Shown: positions 45,280 to 53,922 of the stretch, one piece after another
Layout of the letters: each line of letters starts with the position of its first letter
How positions within the stretch are numbered: position 1 is the first letter of the stretch
Assembly (NCBI GenBank): GCA_947177185.1
Contig: CAMWTJ010000008.1
Span: 1-64,000, forward strand
Origin: an uncultured Porphyromonadaceae bacterium
GTDB lineage: Bacteria > Bacteroidota > Bacteroidia > Bacteroidales > Muribaculaceae
Direction of reading: 5' to 3'
DNA length: 64,000 bases
The notes under the pieces: model-generated
Seen by the model: the letters and a program-made list of their open reading frames with translations, nothing else
What the model was told of the DNA's origin: nothing
Database searches by the model: none
Translations under genes and position numbers: made by a program

Positions 45280-48255
45280 TCAATCGTCGCGGGACACGCG
45301 GCCGCACATTGGCGCGAATATGCAATAAGAGCACGTCATCGATCCTTCAGCTGCCTGGACAAACGCTGTGTCGGGGTTGAAGATGTCGCCTATAAGACTG
45401 TGCAGAGCAGGAAGGAATTCGGCACTCACGCTGTGATAGTCTGCCACGGCTTCGCCACCGATGCTTATAGGCTGTATACCTCCATTGCTGTCCATAGTTC
45501 TAAAGGTGTATAGCACGGGTTGAATCGCCACATCTGTGTTCTGAAGCGCCGCATATGCCTCGCAGTACGCCAGAATCTGGAGTATGGCATCCGTGCGCGA
45601 ATCGTCGTGCCGGAAAAGCTGTTCTATGTCGGAGGCTTCCGTAAGGTCGCCGCCGGTCTTGTAGTCGATAAAACGCAGTCCATCCGCGGTAGCATCCACA
45701 CGGTCTATGTACATCTTGAAATTCACCGTCAGGCTGTCGTTGATTCTCCAGGGGCCTTTTATCAGCATCTCGCCTTCGCTGTAGCGATAGGAGTCTGATG
45801 CCGTCGGACACCAGGCATTGCTTTCGTGGCGAAACATGGCCGACAGAAAATCAATAATCAGGTCGCGCACTATCTGACCCTCAGCCGGCAATTCCACATC
45901 TTTGTCGAGAGCCTCACGGTGATAGTACTCTTTGGATATGATTCGTTCTATGAGCGGCGTATATCGCGCAGCCACGTCGTTGGCGAGTCCGTGCAATATG
46001 GCGCCTGTGATAGGAATACCCTTGTAATCGTCGTATATGCCTTGTGCAGCGGCATGCAGTATGGTACCATATACAGCCGACGTCATGTAGTCTGTGACTT
46101 CAAGCTCGTCGCGCAGTCCGCACACATATTGCAGAAAGAATTTCAGCGGGCAGTGCTTGAACGTTTTAAGCGCGGAAGCCGAAAGGAAGCGATCTCCGCC
46201 CGCCCGGAAGCGGCTGAGCGCATCAAGCACATGCGGTGTCTTGCCCACCCGCAGCACACGCTTCTCTGGCGGGTTTGCACCGACTTCCACCGAGCAGGAG
46301 CGCAGATGTGCGTCGGGGTGCATATAGCGCAGCTGCGTTATATAGCGGGAGGCTTCGCCGTCGCCCGAACTTGCGTCGCGAGAGTCGTACATCAGTGCCA
46401 CGCGCTTGGCCCGACCGAGCAACCTATAGAAATAGTACGACGATTCGGTTTCTTCGCGGTCGGTAGGTGGCAGGCCATAACCCGCCCTGAGATTGTTCGG
46501 AATCATTGTCTTCGACGCGCTGCGCCGCGGAAACACCCTGTCGTTCATCGACAGCATTATAAGATTGTCGAAATCGAGCCCTCGTGTTTCGGCCATGCTC
46601 ATTATCTGCAGACCTTTCAGCGGCGTACCGGCCATTGTGATGGTGTGCGCACGCAGTGCACGCTCAAACAGTGCGAAATAAGACTTTTCGCCAGCCTCAA
46701 TGCCGTGTGCGGCTACCTGAGCGGCAATGTCGCCAATCTCTTTGCGCAGATGCGAAAGTATGCTTGTTTCCCAGGAAGCGTCGGAGCCGGATTTGGCTGC
46801 AAGAAGGGCTCTAAGACCGTCGAGCAGCGCCATAAGATATCCGCTCACTCCCTCGATACGATATGTGTCGTCGACCGTGCCGAACACAAAAGCCAGGGCC
46901 GGAATCATGGCACACAGATCCGAGGCCGCCATGGTGTACAGATTGTTGTCGAGTATATGGCGACGCACCTGCGTACACTCCGCCGGCGCAATTGTGCGCA
47001 TGTGGGGGTGGGAGAGTACCTCGAGAATATCCTCATGGAAAAAGCGCCACTGTCCGCGTATAAGGCGTCCGCGCATCTGCATGGTCACCACCGAACGCAG
47101 CAGTGCCGCGAACGATGTATCGGCGAAAGGCACCCCCATCGTTATGTTGATTGCTTTTAATTCCTGCGGCAGGCTGTGCAGCATCGCCATAAGCAACGAT
47201 TCGTCGGGAAGAATCACGGCAGTGCCTATCGGGTCCGCCGGGTCAATGTAGCCGGCGGCCAGCCACTCGCTGAGTTTTTCGCAGGCCACCTTCGCCTGGG
47301 CTGTGCGGGAAGGTATGCCTATGATATCTATGCTCGGTTTTTCAGTTATGGCGTCGAGTTTAAAGCCGTCGGGCATGGGGAAACGCCGCACAAGACGGTC
47401 GAGGATGGCAAAGGACGCATTGTCGCGCGATATTTTGCCATCCGAATCAAGTATAAACGGCGATGCCGTGTCCCAGATGAACTCTGCGGCACCAAGATCT
47501 TTGAGCTTGTCGAAAATAAGTGTTTCGCTGACAGACGGCGCGCTGAAGCCCACGAACACGTATCTGTTGTCAGCGATTATGGCGCGCCCTTCTGTCCTTA
47601 GCCTGTCGAGGGCTTCGCGATGCTGCATGCCGGCCGTGGCGAGTCCGCGCCCGCGCAGTCTTTTTCGGAATTCGGCGTACATGTCGGCCAGCAAATCCCA
47701 TAATGAGAGAAAGCGCGCGGTCATGTCGCCGCTGTCGTCGCCGATATGCCGCCAGAACGAGCCTACCGATGCGGGAGCGGCGCTGTCGCCCCATATTTCC
47801 CGCACCACCTGCTTCTGCTCTTCCTCAAGATAGTCGGCCGATATTTCGTGCAGTCTGCTCAGATTCGTATAAAGCTCGCGCGCGTTGACGCAGTTTCTGT
47901 CTATGTCGTCGAAATCTGAAAGTATGATTTCTCCCCAAAACATAAATCGGTCGAAATCACGTGGTTTTCCCGCTCCCTGACGGCTTGCGAGCACATCGCG
48001 GTAAACATCGTACAGTTCGAAAATACAATCGCGGCGCGGGGCTTCGGGAACAGCTGCGAAACGCGACACAAGAGCCCCGATTGTAGCAAAACGCGGCATA
48101 AACGAGGTGCCTGAGATGCGTTGCTGCATATAGCGCTTCAGGAAGCGGCCGCTGCGGCGGTTGGGGAACACAAATATGATATCCTCAATGCGGTGGCGCG
48201 AAGCCGGACTTAGATAGAAATCAGCTACCTGTTCGAGAAACTTATGGGAAGCCAT
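45280..48255 (-). CDS. AddB-like PD-(D/E)XK nuclease/helicase-like protein
   Basis: A 991-residue protein of the AddB family as found in Bacteroidetes. The C-terminal nuclease shows FIDYKTGG (catalytic Asp-x-Lys of PD-(D/E)XK) and iron-sulfur cysteines (FKHCPLKFF; then CSYCIFAPMC near the end). The N-terminal UvrD-like part has VFPNRRSG where active helicases carry a GxGKT Walker A, so its motor may be inactive, as is common in AddB. AddAB resects double-strand ends; no AddA gene is adjacent. Confidence 0.85.
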   Translation of the reverse strand: MASHKFLEQVADFYLSPASRHRIEDIIFVFPNRRSGRFLKRYMQQRISGTSFMPRFATIGALVSRFAAVPEAPRRDCIFELYDVYRDVLASRQGAGKPRDFDRFMFWGEIILSDFDDIDRNCVNARELYTNLSRLHEISADYLEEEQKQVVREIWGDSAAPASVGSFWRHIGDDSGDMTARFLSLWDLLADMYAEFRKRLRGRGLATAGMQHREALDRLRTEGRAIIADNRYVFVGFSAPSVSETLIFDKLKDLGAAEFIWDTASPFILDSDGKISRDNASFAILDRLVRRFPMPDGFKLDAITEKPSIDIIGIPSRTAQAKVACEKLSEWLAAGYIDPADPIGTAVILPDESLLMAMLHSLPQELKAINITMGVPFADTSFAALLRSVVTMQMRGRLIRGQWRFFHEDILEVLSHPHMRTIAPAECTQVRRHILDNNLYTMAASDLCAMIPALAFVFGTVDDTYRIEGVSGYLMALLDGLRALLAAKSGSDASWETSILSHLRKEIGDIAAQVAAHGIEAGEKSYFALFERALRAHTITMAGTPLKGLQIMSMAETRGLDFDNLIMLSMNDRVFPRRSASKTMIPNNLRAGYGLPPTDREETESSYYFYRLLGRAKRVALMYDSRDASSGDGEASRYITQLRYMHPDAHLRSCSVEVGANPPEKRVLRVGKTPHVLDALSRFRAGGDRFLSASALKTFKHCPLKFFLQYVCGLRDELEVTDYMTSAVYGTILHAAAQGIYDDYKGIPITGAILHGLANDVAARYTPLIERIISKEYYHREALDKDVELPAEGQIVRDLIIDFLSAMFRHESNAWCPTASDSYRYSEGEMLIKGPWRINDSLTVNFKMYIDRVDATADGLRFIDYKTGGDLTEASDIEQLFRHDDSRTDAILQILAYCEAYAALQNTDVAIQPVLYTFRTMDSNGGIQPISIGGEAVADYHSVSAEFLPALHSLIGDIFNPDTAFVQAAEGSMTCSYCIFAPMCGRVSRDD

Positions 48256-48261
48256 TGGAGG

Positions 48262-49389
48262 TCAGCGTTTAAGCAGAAGTATCATTTTTATGGCCACGTC
48301 GAAGCATACTATTTTTCCGTTGGCGTTTGCGGCCACATCCACTCTGGCTTCGTCCATCACCCGCATCAGATCTTCAATATTCCGCTCGTTCACAAAACGT
48401 GAGAACCTGCTGCTGAACTGTTCTTCCTCCGGGGTCATGCAATTAAGCTGCGGCACGCGCAGGGCATATATATAGTTCTCGCGCAGCATGCGTGCCGCAT
48501 AGTCGAAAAATGCAGTCATGGCCTCACGTCCGCTGGCGGCGAGGTTGTTGCCCCACGTGCGCAATGCCACAATATCGCGCATATAGGCGAGTCGCATCAG
48601 TTGTATGAACATATCAAGCCGAATGCTGTCGGGCTGCGAGGTGTGGGCGAGCAGGCCGAGTGCGCGGTTCATGTCGCCCTCGGCAAGACGCGAGGCCTCG
48701 GCCGCAGCTCCGTCGGTGACTCCCCGCGCACGCATCAGATATTCCTGAATCTCTCTGTCGGTATATCGTGACACCGTTATGCGCTGTGTGCGCGAGTATA
48801 TGGTCGGCAAAATGCCGCGCGGGTCGTTGCTCACGAGAATCAGACGTGTGTCGTCGGCCGGTTCTTCAATCAGTTTGAGCAGCTTGTTGGCGGTCTGCTC
48901 CATCATGCGTTCAGGAAGCCAGAACAGCACCACTTTATATCGGGCTCCGTGGGCAGTGAATCCGAGGCGGCGTATGAGCTGCTCGCCTTCCTCTACATAA
49001 ATGCGCGGCTGGGCATTGGCATCGGCTATGCGTTCGAGCCACTGCCCGTAGTCCATAAACGGCGATTCGCTGACAAAGTCGCAGAAATCGCGCTGAAAAT
49101 CCGACGACAGAGCCGAGCTTCCCCCCTTTTTGTAGACAGGAAAGCTGAACACAGTATCAATATGGTTGAAGCCCTGATGCTGCAGGCAGGCAGGGCACAC
49201 ACCGCACGGCTCTCCATCGGCCGTGCGTGCCGAGCAGTGCAGATACTGCGCGGTGGCACGCGCGAGTGCGAATTTGCCGCTGCCCGACGGCCCCTCTATA
49301 AGAAGAGCGTGCGGCAGGCGGCCCGTGTCGACCATCTCACGAAGCCTTCGCTTTACATCGTCACGAAATGGAATGTCGGCAAATTTCAT
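48262..49389 (-). CDS. holB: DNA polymerase III subunit delta prime (HolB-like)
   Basis: A 375-residue clamp-loader subunit of the DnaX/HolB type. Walker-A-like GPSGSGKFA (the Thr/Ser after Lys is replaced by Phe, expected for the non-ATPase delta prime), a four-Cys zinc module (CSARTADGEPCGVCPAC, near 52-68), and LIEEPADDTRLILVSNDP. The ATG at 49389 overlaps the stop of the ABC ATPase gene (ATGA); the longer frame is rejected. Seven bases separate it from addB. Confidence 0.88.
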   Translation of the reverse strand: MKFADIPFRDDVKRRLREMVDTGRLPHALLIEGPSGSGKFALARATAQYLHCSARTADGEPCGVCPACLQHQGFNHIDTVFSFPVYKKGGSSALSSDFQRDFCDFVSESPFMDYGQWLERIADANAQPRIYVEEGEQLIRRLGFTAHGARYKVVLFWLPERMMEQTANKLLKLIEEPADDTRLILVSNDPRGILPTIYSRTQRITVSRYTDREIQEYLMRARGVTDGAAAEASRLAEGDMNRALGLLAHTSQPDSIRLDMFIQLMRLAYMRDIVALRTWGNNLAASGREAMTAFFDYAARMLRENYIYALRVPQLNCMTPEEEQFSSRFSRFVNERNIEDLMRVMDEARVDVAANANGKIVCFDVAIKMILLLKR

Positions 49390-50162
49390 TGAATCCTGCG
49401 TCCGTTGGCCACAACATACCTGCGCACTTGCTGGAACAGTTCGGTGGCGAATACAAATTCGTTGAGAGCCTGATTGCTTGTGGTATATATCTGGCTCATG
49501 TCGCCCACCCACTCGCGGTAGCCTTTGTTAATGAAAATAATGTTCTCGCCTATGCCCAACACAGAGTTCATATCGTGCGTATTGATTACTGTCGTGATAT
49601 TGTACTCATGGGTGATATCGTGCAGCAGCTCGTCGATAAGGATGCTTGTCCGCGGGTCAAGGCCGGAGTTGGGCTCGTCGCAAAACAGGTAACGCGGGTT
49701 GAGCGCGATAGCGCGCGCTATCGCCACACGCTTCTGCATGCCGCCGGATATCTCGCTCGGAAACTTGTTTTCCGCACCTTTCAGATTGACGCGCCCGATG
49801 CAGAAATGCGCGCGCTCAAGCATTTCCTCACGGCTCATCTGCGTGAACATTATCAGAGGGAACATCACATTGCCGAGCACCGTTTCCGAATCAAACAGCG
49901 CCGAGCCCTGAAACAGCATGCCGATCTCCTTGCGCAGCTCTTTTACTTCAGCTGCTCCCATGCTCATGATGTCGCGGCCGTCGAACAGTATTTCGCCCTG
50001 TTCGGGACGCATCAGCCCTACGAGCGATTTCAGCATCACAGTCTTTCCCGAACCGCTCTGGCCTATGATAAGGTTGGTCTTGCCGGTTTCGAAAGTCGCG
50101 CTCACATCGTGCAGCACAGTGCTGCCATCGAAGCTTTTGGTTATATTCTTTACCTCAATCAT
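49386..50162 (-). CDS. mlaF: ABC transporter ATP-binding protein, MlaF-like
   Basis: A 258-residue ABC ATPase: Walker A GQSGSGKT (about 34-41), the signature EISGGMQKRVAIARA, Walker B YLFCDEPNSGLDP. The pattern is that of MlaF/Mkl ATPases that power retrograde lipid transport for outer-membrane asymmetry. It overlaps the MlaE-like permease gene by 4 bases. Confidence 0.9.
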   Translation of the reverse strand: MIEVKNITKSFDGSTVLHDVSATFETGKTNLIIGQSGSGKTVMLKSLVGLMRPEQGEILFDGRDIMSMGAAEVKELRKEIGMLFQGSALFDSETVLGNVMFPLIMFTQMSREEMLERAHFCIGRVNLKGAENKFPSEISGGMQKRVAIARAIALNPRYLFCDEPNSGLDPRTSILIDELLHDITHEYNITTVINTHDMNSVLGIGENIIFINKGYREWVGDMSQIYTTSNQALNEFVFATELFQQVRRYVVANGRRIQ

Positions 50163-50908
50163 TGCAGAAGCAGTTTTGTAAGAATCACATCAAACAGCAA
50201 AATCAGGATGCTGCTGCTTACCACGCCGTTGGTGCTGGCGCGTCCTACATCGAGGGCGCCGCCTTTCACATAATATCCGAAAAATGAAGCCACCGAGGCT
50301 ATTATGAAGGCAAACACGAGCGACTTAATCAGACCGTACCATACGTACCACTCCTGAAACAAGGCCTGGAGTCCGTAGACGTATCGGCTCACTGTGATAA
50401 TGTCCGTGAACTGTGCCACAAGCCACCCGCCAATAAAAGATGTGGCGATACACAGCACCCCAAGCACAGGCATAAAGCATACAAATGCTATTATTTTGGG
50501 CATCACCAGATAATTGGCGGAATTCACACCCATTATCTCAAGAGCATCAATCTGCTCTGTGACACGCATGGTGCCTATCTCGGAAGCTATATTGCTGCCC
50601 ACCTTGCCGGCAAGTATAAGGCAAAGAATACTATTGCTGAATTCGAGCAGCACGATATCGCGCGTGGCAAGTCCCACGGAATACGCCGGTATCAGGGGCG
50701 ACGAGATGTTAAGCTGCATCTGTATGGCGATTACGGCGCCGATGAAAACAGAAATAATGAGCACTAGCGGAATTGAATCCACACCGAGCTTGACGACTTC
50801 GTCGAGCACGCGCTTGCCGAAAACACGCCAGCGGTCGGGAAGGGCAAACACACGCCGCATAAACATACAGTAGCGGCCGAAATTGGCTATGGAGTTTGTA
50901 ATAATCAT
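50159..50908 (-). CDS. mlaE: ABC transporter permease, MlaE-like
   Basis: A 249-residue inner-membrane permease of the MlaE family with four to five helices and the motif EVVKLGVDSIPLVLIISVFIGAVIAIQ... (an amphipathic helix leading into the first helices), GLATRDIVLLEFSNSI and GSNIASEIGTMRVTEQIDALEIMGVN. With MlaF it forms a phospholipid transporter; the MlaD-type substrate-binding partner is not in the window. The start at 50908 was chosen because the promoter at 50930-50961 overlaps the earlier TTG. Confidence 0.9.
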   Translation of the reverse strand: MIITNSIANFGRYCMFMRRVFALPDRWRVFGKRVLDEVVKLGVDSIPLVLIISVFIGAVIAIQMQLNISSPLIPAYSVGLATRDIVLLEFSNSILCLILAGKVGSNIASEIGTMRVTEQIDALEIMGVNSANYLVMPKIIAFVCFMPVLGVLCIATSFIGGWLVAQFTDIITVSRYVYGLQALFQEWYVWYGLIKSLVFAFIIASVASFFGYYVKGGALDVGRASTNGVVSSSILILLFDVILTKLLLQ

Positions 50909-50929
50909 AGTCGAGGACTTTATTGCCCA

Positions 50930-50961
50930 CAAATTTAGCGAAAAAACCGATAGGGCACAAA
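50930..50961 (-). promoter_or_regulatory. Bacteroidetes-type promoter of the mlaE-hemW operon
   Basis: On the minus strand TTTG (50958-50961) and TAAATTTG (50930-50937) are 20 bases apart, an exact consensus match, 21 bases upstream of the chosen ATG. Confidence 0.72.
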
Positions 50962-51041
50962 AAAATGGATGTATTCTTGACTATGCATGTCTAAGGGCTC
51001 TTGCCGAAGAGGTACTTGTTTACAGTTAATAATATTAGTCG

Positions 51042-51049
51042 TACCTTTA
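51042..51049 (+). promoter_or_regulatory. Candidate -7 element for the Crp/Fnr gene
   Basis: TACCTTTA differs from TAnnTTTG at the last base. A TTGTT about 21 bases upstream may serve as -33. Weak. Confidence 0.35.
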
Positions 51050-51107
51050 CGTTATAATAAAAACAAATCCGCATCCTGCACTGACAGTCTGTAAAAGAAA
51101 ACCAAAC

Positions 51108-51671
51108 ATGCCATCCACTAATTTCAACACATATTATGATAATATCGACCATGATTTCTGGAAGAAACTGTGTGTCGAGCAGGGCATATTGCGAAATTAC
51201 AATCCGGGTGACTTTTTTATCGAGCACGGTCAGGTTGGACGATATATCGGCTATATCAAGACGGGCACATTAAAATATGTGGCTTATACTGCTGATGGAA
51301 CCGAGTCTGTGGTCGGCTTGGAGTTCGCGGGTGAATTTGTCGCTGATTTTCCGTTCTCCCTCTATGGACAGAAATCCCGTATTTCGATTATCGCCGTAAC
51401 TCCCTGCGAAATATACTGTGTATCGGCAAGAGAGATAAGCATGCGTTTGAAATCGGATGAAGAATTGTATCGGATTGTTGCCGAAACAAATGTGGCACTT
51501 TTCGACACCACCTACAACCGCTATATCGATCTGCATGTAAAATCGGCGCAGGAGCGGTACAATGAACTCATTGAAAAATACAGCGACATATTTTCATATT
51601 TCTCTCTCAAAGATATCGCCTCATTCCTTAATATCACACCCACTCATTTGAGCAGACTAAGAAAACTTTAA
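51108..51671 (+). CDS. Crp/Fnr family transcriptional regulator
   Basis: A 187-residue regulator with an N-terminal cyclic-nucleotide-binding-like domain (YNPGDFFIEHGQVGRYIGYIKTGTLKYVAY, about 31-60) and a C-terminal winged helix with LKDIASFLNITPTHLSRLRK as recognition helix. It lacks the cysteines of Fnr and any obvious cAMP-contact Arg/Ser pair, so the signal is unknown. A perfect palindrome lies between it and the next gene, a receptor; the receptor is a likely target. Confidence 0.85.
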   Translation: MPSTNFNTYYDNIDHDFWKKLCVEQGILRNYNPGDFFIEHGQVGRYIGYIKTGTLKYVAYTADGTESVVGLEFAGEFVADFPFSLYGQKSRISIIAVTPCEIYCVSAREISMRLKSDEELYRIVAETNVALFDTTYNRYIDLHVKSAQERYNELIEKYSDIFSYFSLKDIASFLNITPTHLSRLRKL

Positions 51672-51686
51672 TCTTTTTCTGTCGGC

Positions 51687-51702
51687 CTCAACATATGTTG
51701 AG
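51687..51702. promoter_or_regulatory. 16-bp perfect palindrome, probable Crp/Fnr-type operator
   Basis: CTCAACATATGTTGAG is a perfect inverted repeat located between the Crp/Fnr gene stop and the receptor promoter, just upstream of the -7 element at 51724. Its half sites TCAAC/GTTGA differ from the Fnr and Crp consensus, as expected for a diverged Bacteroidetes member. Confidence 0.55.
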
Positions 51703-51723
51703 AGCAAAGTCGCGATTTCTATC

Positions 51724-51731
51724 TAACTTTG
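51724..51731 (+). promoter_or_regulatory. Promoter -7 element for the receptor gene
   Basis: TAACTTTG matches TAnnTTTG and lies 23 bases before the receptor ATG; the palindrome at 51687-51702 occupies the -33 region. Confidence 0.55.
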
Positions 51732-51754
51732 CCATTAAATCAATCTAAACCGCA

Positions 51755-53593
51755 ATGAGTAATCGACTGAAGTTATTGGTACTAACCTTGTTATTTGCCT
51801 GGGGCGCAATAGCACAACCTGCCGGACAGGATTCTATAAAGACTCAAGAATTGAACGAAGTGGTTGTAGAAGCGAAATTGCAATCCACCTCAGCTACAGT
51901 ATCTACATATATCCCTACGAAACGCCAACGCAATGCCGCACAAAACGGTCCTGAACTGCTCAACCACATGGCTATACCGCAGCTCGGACTGGTGTCGGGG
52001 CATAATGTAACCACCAATTCAGGACAGAAGGTGGACCTTTACATTGACTATGTGCCGGCATCGGAACAGGATCTTAACGGTATGCGCATGGCCGATGTGA
52101 AGAAAGTGGAATATTACGATTTTCCCACCGACCCGCGTTTTCAAGGCTCGCAGCACGTGGTTAATTTCATAATGCAGAAATATGAATATGGCGGATATGT
52201 GAAAGCATACGCAAACGAATTCTTCATTGCCAACTCAGGTCAGCTCAACCTCTTCTCCAAACTCCAGTTTAAGCGTATGACCTTCGACATAGGCGTCGGC
52301 GGATGGTATTCGGCCAATGACCATATGAGTCAGTCTACAATAGAAACATATCGGTTGCCACAGACCGACGGTTCTGTAAAGACCTTCGAACGAATATCAG
52401 AGCCCGACTATGCCAAAGTGCGTCATCAATCCTATTGGCCTACTTTCAAGGCGACGTATCTTACTGACAAGATAACTATGGTGAACACTTTGGGCGCTAA
52501 TTTCTTCCGTTCGCCCAAGCAGAATACAGCCGGAACGGTACGCTTTTCTCCGGCCGATTTCCCCACGACAGAATATAGCGACGAGCAGAACAGCATCACC
52601 AACTCAATTACCTATTCGGGCTTCTGGAACTTTATCCTGCCACATGGCAATAGCCTTAGCTTCAATCCATATTACTCTTATTCGCATACCAATCAGCATA
52701 GACTGTATTCAGAGACTTCAGGCTCAACCTTCGCGAACGGCGCGAAAGATGATTCGCACCGTGCCACTGCATCATTGCGCTTCGTGCACGATTTCGGTAA
52801 GTCAGGAAAAATCACAGCCATTGTCAACGGAACGCTTCTCTCCAATCGCACCAACTATTCGGGCACATCGACCGCTACCGACCGCCTTACCACTTATCGC
52901 GTGGGGCCCGGATTGTTTTATAATTACAACACCGGCAAATTCAATGGTCTGATTGGCGGCGGCTTCAACTACGACCACTCCACATTGGCTTCTGAATCGG
53001 AGCACTCCACACAGCCGTGGGCTGATTTATCTCTCCAGTATGCTTTTAACAATAAAAATTCCATAAGCGCAGAATTTCACCATGCCACATGGACTCTGGC
53101 GTCATCGTATCGCAGCACGGCCATAATTCAGGCCAACCCGTTGTTCCGTTATACCGGCAACCCCGATGTGACTCCATATAAAAGCTGGGATGCAAGCCTC
53201 CGATATGTGTTCATGCCCAACAACAAGTTCAATTTCGCCGCTTTCGGTCAGACTACCGTAATCACCGACCGATACGCTTACGTCTACAAAGCATCGCCCG
53301 ATGGGATTCTCCGCACCATACAGCAAAAGGGAGTAGGCAATTACCTCTCATGGTTATACGGAGTGCAGGGCACGGCAAGGCTGCTTGACAACAGATTGAT
53401 GGTCAACGGACAGGTGGCTCACCGCATAGTTCGTAACGGTGTGCCTTTCAACTGGACGAAACAACGTGTCCTTTGGTATCTTCAGGCGTTTTATTATGTC
53501 GGTGGCTGGAATTTCGGACTGCAATACCAGTCGCCTCAGGAGTATTGCGACGGATATGTATGGGCCACAAAACGAAGCGTGCAAAGTGTGTGA
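51755..53593 (+). CDS. TonB-dependent receptor-like outer-membrane barrel, truncated by the prophage
   Basis: The 612-residue frame has a signal peptide (about 1-21), a plug-like domain (about 32-145 with LNEVVVEA and VKKVEYYDFP) and a long barrel with many aromatic strands. It ends in SVQSV instead of the barrel-terminal aromatic residue, and similar receptors are usually around 690 residues or longer. The reading frame enters the putative Mu-like left end at about 53557, so roughly the last 11 residues are phage sequence and the last strands of the barrel are missing. The gene is therefore probably non-functional in this strain. Confidence 0.75.
   Translation: MSNRLKLLVLTLLFAWGAIAQPAGQDSIKTQELNEVVVEAKLQSTSATVSTYIPTKRQRNAAQNGPELLNHMAIPQLGLVSGHNVTTNSGQKVDLYIDYVPASEQDLNGMRMADVKKVEYYDFPTDPRFQGSQHVVNFIMQKYEYGGYVKAYANEFFIANSGQLNLFSKLQFKRMTFDIGVGGWYSANDHMSQSTIETYRLPQTDGSVKTFERISEPDYAKVRHQSYWPTFKATYLTDKITMVNTLGANFFRSPKQNTAGTVRFSPADFPTTEYSDEQNSITNSITYSGFWNFILPHGNSLSFNPYYSYSHTNQHRLYSETSGSTFANGAKDDSHRATASLRFVHDFGKSGKITAIVNGTLLSNRTNYSGTSTATDRLTTYRVGPGLFYNYNTGKFNGLIGGGFNYDHSTLASESEHSTQPWADLSLQYAFNNKNSISAEFHHATWTLASSYRSTAIIQANPLFRYTGNPDVTPYKSWDASLRYVFMPNNKFNFAAFGQTTVITDRYAYVYKASPDGILRTIQQKGVGNYLSWLYGVQGTARLLDNRLMVNGQVAHRIVRNGVPFNWTKQRVLWYLQAFYYVGGWNFGLQYQSPQEYCDGYVWATKRSVQSV
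53569..53585 (+). repeat. Left-end transposase-binding-site-like repeat, copy 1 (L1-like)
   Basis: AAAACGAAGCGTGCAAA, preceded by GGGCC, about 12 bases from the presumed terminal TG. The same 17 bases recur 92 bases downstream. The core CGAAGCGTGCAAA resembles the Mu end-site consensus (GAAGCGCGAAA-like). Confidence 0.6.
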
Positions 53594-53660
53594 TGCTGAT
53601 TTTGGGTGAAATGCTTTTGATGTCAGTTAGTTAGGTGGAGTAGGGGAGTGGGGCCGAAAT

Positions 53661-53677
53661 AAAACGAAGCGTGCAAA
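53661..53677 (+). repeat. Left-end transposase-binding-site-like repeat, copy 2 (L2-like)
   Basis: Second exact copy of AAAACGAAGCGTGCAAA, again preceded by GGGCC (with a 5-base rather than 2-base gap), 92 bases from copy 1. Mu L1 and L2 are about 105 bases apart. Confidence 0.6.
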
Positions 53678-53680
53678 AAG

Positions 53681-53774
53681 TTTACATGGGCTTAATTTGG
53701 GTTTACATGGACGGCTCGTTTTGATGCCGCAGGTTTACATGGAATTTGCATGAGCTTATCGGGGGATTTACATA
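53681..53774 (+). repeat. Four TTTACAT direct repeats
   Basis: TTTACATGG occurs at 53681-53689, 53702-53710 and 53734-53742, and a diverged copy TTTACATA at 53767-53774. Spacings are 21, 32 and 33 bases, two and three helical turns. They directly follow the L2-like repeat and may be further protein-binding sites. Confidence 0.6.
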
Positions 53775-53894
53775 CCCCATGAAGTCGTTCGTCGGAGCGA
53801 TAGAGGGTAGGGCGGTCGCAATTGTGAGCCGCTTTTTTATGTACCGCTGAAAAATTTATCATTATTAAAAATATACCATATAGATATTATTTGG

Positions 53895-53902
53895 TATATT
53901 TG
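53895..53902 (+). promoter_or_regulatory. Promoter -7 element for the 81-aa phage gene
   Basis: TATATTTG matches TAnnTTTG and ends 20 bases before the ATG at 53923. No consensus -33 element is seen. Confidence 0.5.
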
Positions 53903-53922
53903 CGCCAATAAATCAAGAGTAT

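Larger units (their letters stand above)
53594..53922. other. Phage left-end non-coding region with direct repeats
   Basis: No gene is seen between the receptor remnant and the 81-aa gene. It holds the second L-like repeat (53661-53677), four TTTACAT repeats (53681, 53702, 53734, 53767) and the promoter at 53895-53902. A GGGGATTTACATACCCC near-palindrome covers the last TTTACAT repeat. Confidence 0.6.

Noticed and set aside
45826-47160. 444-codon plus-strand frame inside the AddB-like gene
   Set aside because: Antisense shadow of a strong coding gene.
1-53556. CRISPR arrays, rRNA or tRNA genes in the host part
   Set aside because: No regularly spaced repeats, rRNA stretches or tRNA T-arm motifs were found on reading.
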